The notes under the pieces: generated by a model
Seen by the model: only the letters and a program-made list of their open reading frames with translations
Told to the model about the DNA's origin: nothing
The model's database searches: none
DNA from: an uncultured Alphaproteobacteria bacterium
GTDB lineage: Bacteria; Pseudomonadota; Alphaproteobacteria; Methylaequorales; Methylaequoraceae
Direction of reading: 5' to 3'
Assembly: GCA_902536655.1 (NCBI GenBank)
Contig: CACAYF010000001.1
Span: 136,211 to 200,210, forward strand
DNA: 64,000 nt
Position numbers and translations under genes: made by a program
Shown: positions 59,476 to 64,000 of the stretch, one piece after another
Numbering within the stretch: the first letter of the stretch is position 1
How the letters are laid out: each line of letters opens with the position of its first letter

Positions 59476-59703
59476 TTATTTTTTAAAATTAAGATTTTGA
59501 AATCTTTTTTGAAATTTAGCTACCTGACCGTCGGAATCCAGCATTTTGGAGCTCTCACCAGTCCATGCTGGGTGAGATACGGGGTCAATATCTAACTTGA
59601 GAACCTCGCCCTCCTTTCCATAGGTTGATCTGGTTTCAAAAGTTGAGCCATCTGTCAATTTGACAGTAATTTTATGATAGTTAGGATGAATATCTTTTTT
59701 CAT
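59476..59703 (-). CDS. rpmE: 50S ribosomal protein L31
   Basis: [49 protein letters not shown]. Confidence 0.97.
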   Translation of the reverse strand: MKKDIHPNYHKITVKLTDGSTFETRSTYGKEGEVLKLDIDPVSHPAWTGESSKMLDSDGQVAKFQKRFQNLNFKK

Positions 59704-59763
59704 AATTCTTGACTCATCTTATATAACTATTAGATTACATTTGCAATACTAAACAAATTTATA

Positions 59764-60066
59764 ATGACAGAATTTAAAAAAAAAGCTTTAGACACTTTAG
59801 ATGAAATATTCAATTTAGTTGAGTCAAAGTTCGACAATTTTGAAGTTGATTATGAAGATGAAAACCTTAGGATCGATTCGTTAGAAGGTGGAGGAACTTT
59901 TATTGTAAGCATTCACTCACCAACTTCACAGATTTGGTTATCCTCTCCTATCAGTGGTGCTCACCATTTCGAAAGCAATCCGACTGATTCAGTTGAATGG
60001 ATCAGTACAAGAGATACAAATATAAATCTAAAACAACTAATTATCAAAGAATTAGGAGCGAAATAA
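59764..60066 (+). CDS. cyaY: frataxin/CyaY iron donor protein
   Basis: Acidic N-terminus, GGGTFIVSIHSPTSQIWLSSPISGAHHF. Confidence 0.88.
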   Translation: MTEFKKKALDTLDEIFNLVESKFDNFEVDYEDENLRIDSLEGGGTFIVSIHSPTSQIWLSSPISGAHHFESNPTDSVEWISTRDTNINLKQLIIKELGAK

Positions 60067-60372
60067 GTGAAAAATAAGCTAATAAAAATATTTAAAGTCA
60101 AAGATTTCTATCAACTTATAATAATATTTATTGTTTTTGGAATAACTGGTTCATTATCAGTAGTTTTAGGAAAATATGCCTTAATCAATATATTTGGAGA
60201 AAGTTTCTTAAATAACGAATATTATTGGTTTTTACGCTTGATTTTAATTTTTCCAATCTATCAAGTTTTATTAATTGTCGTCGGTGCATCATTTGGGCAG
60301 TTTAGGTATTTCTGGGAGATTGAAAAAAAAATCTTAATTAAGATGAAATTAATAAAATCAACGCGTAGTTAG
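60067..60372 (+). CDS. DUF6787-like membrane protein, GTG start
   Basis: YYWFLRLILIFPIYQVLLIVVGASFGQFRYFWEIEKKILIKM. Confidence 0.65.
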   Translation: MKNKLIKIFKVKDFYQLIIIFIVFGITGSLSVVLGKYALINIFGESFLNNEYYWFLRLILIFPIYQVLLIVVGASFGQFRYFWEIEKKILIKMKLIKSTRS

Positions 60373-61443
60373 TTTAATTTCTATCCTTCTATTTTTTTGT
60401 AATGAAGATCCACTACTTCCACTATCAATTGGATAGTTTTCACCAAAACCAGCTGCAACAAGCCTATGCGGTTCGATTCCCTCTTCAATAAAAAATTTTA
60501 CGATATTTATAGCTCTAGAGCTTGAAAGGTGCCAATTTGAACTAAATTTTTCATTGTTAATAGGTATTTTATCAGTATGTCCATCAACTCTCAATATCCA
60601 ATCTATTTTATCAGGAATTTTCTCTGAAATTTCTTTGAGACTCAAAACAATTTTAAGCAGTTTTTCATATCCACTTTTCTGAATAACATCAGAACCTGAT
60701 TCAAAGAATATTTCTGAAGGGAAAATAAATCTATCGCCTACGACTACTACGTCTTCTCTTTCACCAATAGCTTGTTTTATTTTTTTAAAAAAAACAGATT
60801 GATATTTTTTCAATTCTAATACTTTTCCTGCAAGTGCTTGATTTAATTTTTTTCCTAAATTTTTAATTATTTCTTTATTTTTTTTATCTTCTTCCTCAGA
60901 GTCTATCAGGATTTTTGACAATTCTGTTAGCCGTTTATTTAATTTATCGATATCTCTTTTTAATTCGAAAGCTTCGAGTGAAATTTTTTTATTTTCTGTA
61001 TTGAGTTTTTTTATATCTTGGTTTCTAGACTTAAGACTATCAAGTAATTTACCTTTTTCATTTACCAACTCTTCTAATTCTTGGATTTTCATTTTTAAAA
61101 GATAATCAGATTTATTTTTAAGTTCCTCGATTTTTTTATTTCTTTTAGTGAGTTCATTATTTTGTTTTTCAGAATTCTTAAAAGAAGTTGAAAGATCTTT
61201 ATATGATTTTTCAACTTTTTTCTTTTCTACATTTATTTCGTTTAATTCGTTGAGTAATCTTTTAAGTTCGTTGTCTAGAGAAGATATTTGTCCTCTTTTA
61301 ATTTGAAGTTGGTCATTAAAATAGATTTGAGTGATTGTAGAAATTAAAACAGTGAAAATTGTAACAATAAGAAGAGTTCCTAGAATATCAACAAATCCAG
61401 GCCAAATATTTATTTCATAAATATTTTTTCTATTCTGTCTCAC
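60358..61443 (-). CDS. MotB/OmpA-like peptidoglycan-binding protein with coiled coil
   Basis: N-terminal TM (VDILGTLLIVTIFTVLISTI), long coiled coil, C-terminal OmpA motif LRVDGHTDKIPI...LSSSRAINIVKFFIEEGIEPHRLVAAGFGENYPI. Confidence 0.85.
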   Translation of the reverse strand: MRQNRKNIYEINIWPGFVDILGTLLIVTIFTVLISTITQIYFNDQLQIKRGQISSLDNELKRLLNELNEINVEKKKVEKSYKDLSTSFKNSEKQNNELTKRNKKIEELKNKSDYLLKMKIQELEELVNEKGKLLDSLKSRNQDIKKLNTENKKISLEAFELKRDIDKLNKRLTELSKILIDSEEEDKKNKEIIKNLGKKLNQALAGKVLELKKYQSVFFKKIKQAIGEREDVVVVGDRFIFPSEIFFESGSDVIQKSGYEKLLKIVLSLKEISEKIPDKIDWILRVDGHTDKIPINNEKFSSNWHLSSSRAINIVKFFIEEGIEPHRLVAAGFGENYPIDSGSSGSSLQKNRRIEIKLTTR

Positions 61444-62384
61444 TATCTTTTACTTACATTGGCAATTGTTTTTGATAAAACTTTTATTTCTTCTTTAATG
61501 TCTCTATTAAGATTAGTATTTTCAGAAATAATCCTATTAATTTCGTTGATTGATTTTGAGATTGATTCTTGATGGAGATTCTGTTTTTCAATAACTGCTG
61601 TAGACTTTTTTAAGTTTTCAGTTGTAACTTCTATCAATGACTCAATATAAGCAGGGGCAAGATTCTTTTTATCATTTTCATCCATATTCATTAAAGAGAA
61701 TTTAGTTCGCTCAGATAACTTTTCCTCTACTTCATTATAAAATCTATTTTGGGCTTGATTTGATTGCAAATCTAGAAACCCCAAAATTAGTGACCCACCA
61801 AGTCCAAACAAAGAGGAACTAAATGCTGTGCCCATTCCACTGAGAGGTTGTTCAAGACCTTGTTTTAAAACTTGAAACAATTTCTGTGTATTTTCAGAAA
61901 AATCTAAACCTTTAACTGTTATGCTTACTGAGTTAATTGTTTCAAGCAAACCCCAAAATGTTCCGAGCAAACCTAAAAATATTGTCAAACCAATCATATA
62001 CCTTGATATTTCTCTACTTTCTATAAGTCTTCCCTCTATGCTTTCCATAACAGTCTTCATTGAAGATTGTGAAAAGATAAATTTTCCTGAACGTTCTTTT
62101 AAATAATTATCTAGATATTTTAACAGTTTTGGAGATCTTACGCTTAGTTTGCTTCCTGAAGATAACTTGAAAACATTATTTAACCAGTTTAATTCATTTT
62201 TGATATTAATTAATTGCTTAAATATAAAAATTATACCAGTTAATATTACAACAAGTATAACTGAATTTAGAGTTTGATTTGTAAGAAAGAAGCTTTTAAG
62301 ATTTTCAAAATTAAGAAAAAGTAAGCCTGAGATTATGGATAGGAAAAAAAGTATTCTAATTAAATATTTCCCAATAATCTTCAT
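61443..62384 (-). CDS. MotA/TolQ/ExbB proton channel family protein
   Basis: MIGLTIFLGLLGTFWGLLETI and GMGTAFSSSLFGLGGSLILGFLDLQSNQAQNRFYNEVE. Confidence 0.85.
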   Translation of the reverse strand: MKIIGKYLIRILFFLSIISGLLFLNFENLKSFFLTNQTLNSVILVVILTGIIFIFKQLINIKNELNWLNNVFKLSSGSKLSVRSPKLLKYLDNYLKERSGKFIFSQSSMKTVMESIEGRLIESREISRYMIGLTIFLGLLGTFWGLLETINSVSITVKGLDFSENTQKLFQVLKQGLEQPLSGMGTAFSSSLFGLGGSLILGFLDLQSNQAQNRFYNEVEEKLSERTKFSLMNMDENDKKNLAPAYIESLIEVTTENLKKSTAVIEKQNLHQESISKSINEINRIISENTNLNRDIKEEIKVLSKTIANVSKR

Positions 62385-64000
62385 CTATACACCAATAAAG
62401 TTTAATATTACCTCATTCTTCCAGTTTTTTGTTACATTTTTGTCATTTGTTTCAATTTTTATTCTGTTGTGCGATATGCCCTGATTAATTAAAAAAGCTC
62501 TTATATAAAGTGATCGTGACTTGGAGATTCTTTTATATTTATCAAAATTATTATCTTTTCTTGAGTAAAAGGTCTTTATCACTATTTTAACGGGCTTGTC
62601 TATGATTATATTTGCGAATTCCTTAAGCTTTTTTTTTTGTTTAATTCCCAATTCTTCTTTAAGACTTTCAAACGTTAATATTTCTCTTTTAGAGCTAACT
62701 ACTTGTTCTTTTAATTCAACAATAGAGCTTGGTTTTTTGATAATTGCAGCTAATAATTCATTCTCTTTCTTATCTTTTTGCTTTCCATATGAGTCATTTT
62801 GATGTGATCTTTTTTCTAACTTTTTTTTATAACCAGAATTTCGTTCGAGTTTATCATTATTTTTTTTAAAAGTTTTTTTAATTGATGACTCATCAAAAAA
62901 CTGTTTAGCCTTAATTGTTTCTTCTTCTTTGTCATTATTTTTTCTACTGAAATAAGAATACTTTCTCTTTTGTATTTCTTCTTGTCTTTGTCTCATTAAT
63001 TCTTTTTTAATAACTTTATCGTTAATATTATTCAAAATCATACCTTTTTCTTTATCAGTTTTTTCACTACTTTTAATGTCTTTAACTATATCAGATTTGT
63101 TTATAACGGTAATTTGAGTCAATTCTTTTAGATTTTCACTTTTGTCTATTTCTGTTTGCTTAGCTTTTATAATCTTTTCCTTTTCTTCTTGTTCTTTAAT
63201 TTTTTTATTTGTTATTTGTTCTCTTTTCTCCTTAATTCGATTAATATTTTCTTGTTTTTCAATTTCTTTCTGTGACTTTAATGTATTTTGTAATACTCTT
63301 TTTCTCTCTTTTTCTAACTTTTTTCTCTCTTCAATTAATCTCTCTCTTTCTTTTCTTTGAGAAGCTAAGTTCTGTTTTGCCAAAATTTTTCTTTTTTCTT
63401 GAAGTTCTCTATCTAATTCTTTTTTCTTTTCAAGGTCTTCTTTAAGTTTTTTTCTTTCTGCTAATTTTTTAAGTTTTTGTTGTTTTTCAAATTCTTTTTT
63501 TCTTTCTTTTTGTTTTTCTCTTAATTTCCTCTCCTCAACTAGTATTTTTTTTTCTAATAGTCTCTTTTCTTCTTCTATCTTTTTTTCAAGTGCTTTTCTT
63601 TTTTTCCTCTCTTCTTTTATTTTTTCTTGTTGTGCAAGTTTTTGCTTTTCGATCTCCCTCTTTCTTTTTCTTTCTTTTTCTTTTTGTTCAAGTTCCTGAG
63701 CCAATTTTTTCTTTTTTAAAATTTGTTTCTGTTCCTCTATAGAAAGTTTTCGTTCTATTTCTTTTTTCTTTTTGATTTCAAGAAGCCTTCTTGCCTCTTC
63801 AATTTCTTTTCTCTGTCTTTCTTTTTCTTTTTTTCTCGCTGCTTCTAATTCTTTTTTTCTTTTATTTTCAAGTTTTTTTGCTTCTATTTTTTTTTCCTTT
63901 AACTTTTCTTCAGCTTTTGTTTTTTTCTCTTCAGCTTTTCTTAGAAGTTCTTGTTCTTTTTTTTTCTTTTCTTTTGCTTGACGTTGAAGTTCTTGTTCTT
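62385..64000 (-). CDS. very long Lys/Glu/Arg-rich coiled-coil protein with degenerate OmpA-like C-terminus, partial at right edge
   Basis: Frame stays open from 62385 to the window end; TTG 63704 in the track is internal. C-term IIIDKPVKIVIKTFYSRKDNNFDKYKRISKSRSLYIRAFLINQGISHNRIKIETN. Confidence 0.75.
   Translation of the reverse strand, partial: EQELQRQAKEKKKKEQELLRKAEEKKTKAEEKLKEKKIEAKKLENKRKKELEAARKKEKERQRKEIEEARRLLEIKKKKEIERKLSIEEQKQILKKKKLAQELEQKEKERKRKREIEKQKLAQQEKIKEERKKRKALEKKIEEEKRLLEKKILVEERKLREKQKERKKEFEKQQKLKKLAERKKLKEDLEKKKELDRELQEKRKILAKQNLASQRKERERLIEERKKLEKERKRVLQNTLKSQKEIEKQENINRIKEKREQITNKKIKEQEEKEKIIKAKQTEIDKSENLKELTQITVINKSDIVKDIKSSEKTDKEKGMILNNINDKVIKKELMRQRQEEIQKRKYSYFSRKNNDKEEETIKAKQFFDESSIKKTFKKNNDKLERNSGYKKKLEKRSHQNDSYGKQKDKKENELLAAIIKKPSSIVELKEQVVSSKREILTFESLKEELGIKQKKKLKEFANIIIDKPVKIVIKTFYSRKDNNFDKYKRISKSRSLYIRAFLINQGISHNRIKIETNDKNVTKNWKNEVILNFIGV

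Noticed and set aside
60358-62384. Zorya anti-phage system call for the MotA/MotB-like pair
   Set aside because: No zorC/zorD (SNF2 helicase/DUF) genes are visible on the left side; similar MotA/OmpA pairs occur as housekeeping envelope genes in alphaproteobacteria. Right side is outside the window, so it is only noted as an analogy.
63142-63981. Plus-strand S/F/L-rich ORFs at 63142-63360 and 63772-63981
   Set aside because: Mirror of K/E/R-rich reverse-strand coiled-coil CDS; no independent coding signal.
1-64000. CRISPR arrays, IS elements/transposases, prophage genes
   Set aside because: No regularly spaced direct repeats, transposase motifs or phage structural genes seen by eye in any region.

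Overview
This is an AT-rich (roughly 30% GC by eye), very compact window, almost certainly from a streamlined alphaproteobacterium. Markers for that are hdaA, the topA/rnr/DUF983/rpmG block, ruvX with gatCAB, trcR/DUF1013, COQ9, DUF1244 and split pntAA/AB/B. It holds housekeeping genes (purM, aspS, topA, pyrBC, gatCAB, pyk, purEK, ribosomal proteins L33, L36, S21, L31), two photolyase-family genes with small accessory genes, a takP-like TRAP transporter, two tRNAs, and a flagellar island at about 24.5-42.3 kb: flgBCDEF, flgA, flgM, flgP/flgT, flhA-flhF-flhG-fliA and an FlgG-like gene. The flagellar set has a gammaproteobacterial (Vibrio/Pseudomonas) flavour: H-ring FlgT/FlgP, FlhF/FlhG, FliA and several -24/-12 (sigma-54) promoter matches, two of them in bidirectional arrangements. 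Points most worth a second look: (1) purM and rpsU have no ATG/GTG/TTG between the upstream in-frame stop and the conserved N-terminus, and both appear to start at ATT; (2) bidirectional sigma-54 promoters, one pair sharing its -12 GC; (3) a Lys/Glu-rich novel protein divergent from flgB; (4) a three-gene MotA/TolQ - MotB/OmpA - giant charged coiled-coil module running off the right edge; (5) a 1278-aa hook protein; (6) an FlhF with degenerate G motifs; (7) a tRNA-Val(GAC) with C33 instead of U33; (8) four convergent gene pairs with exactly overlapping stop codons (TTAR). All family calls come from motif recognition by eye; no database search was run.
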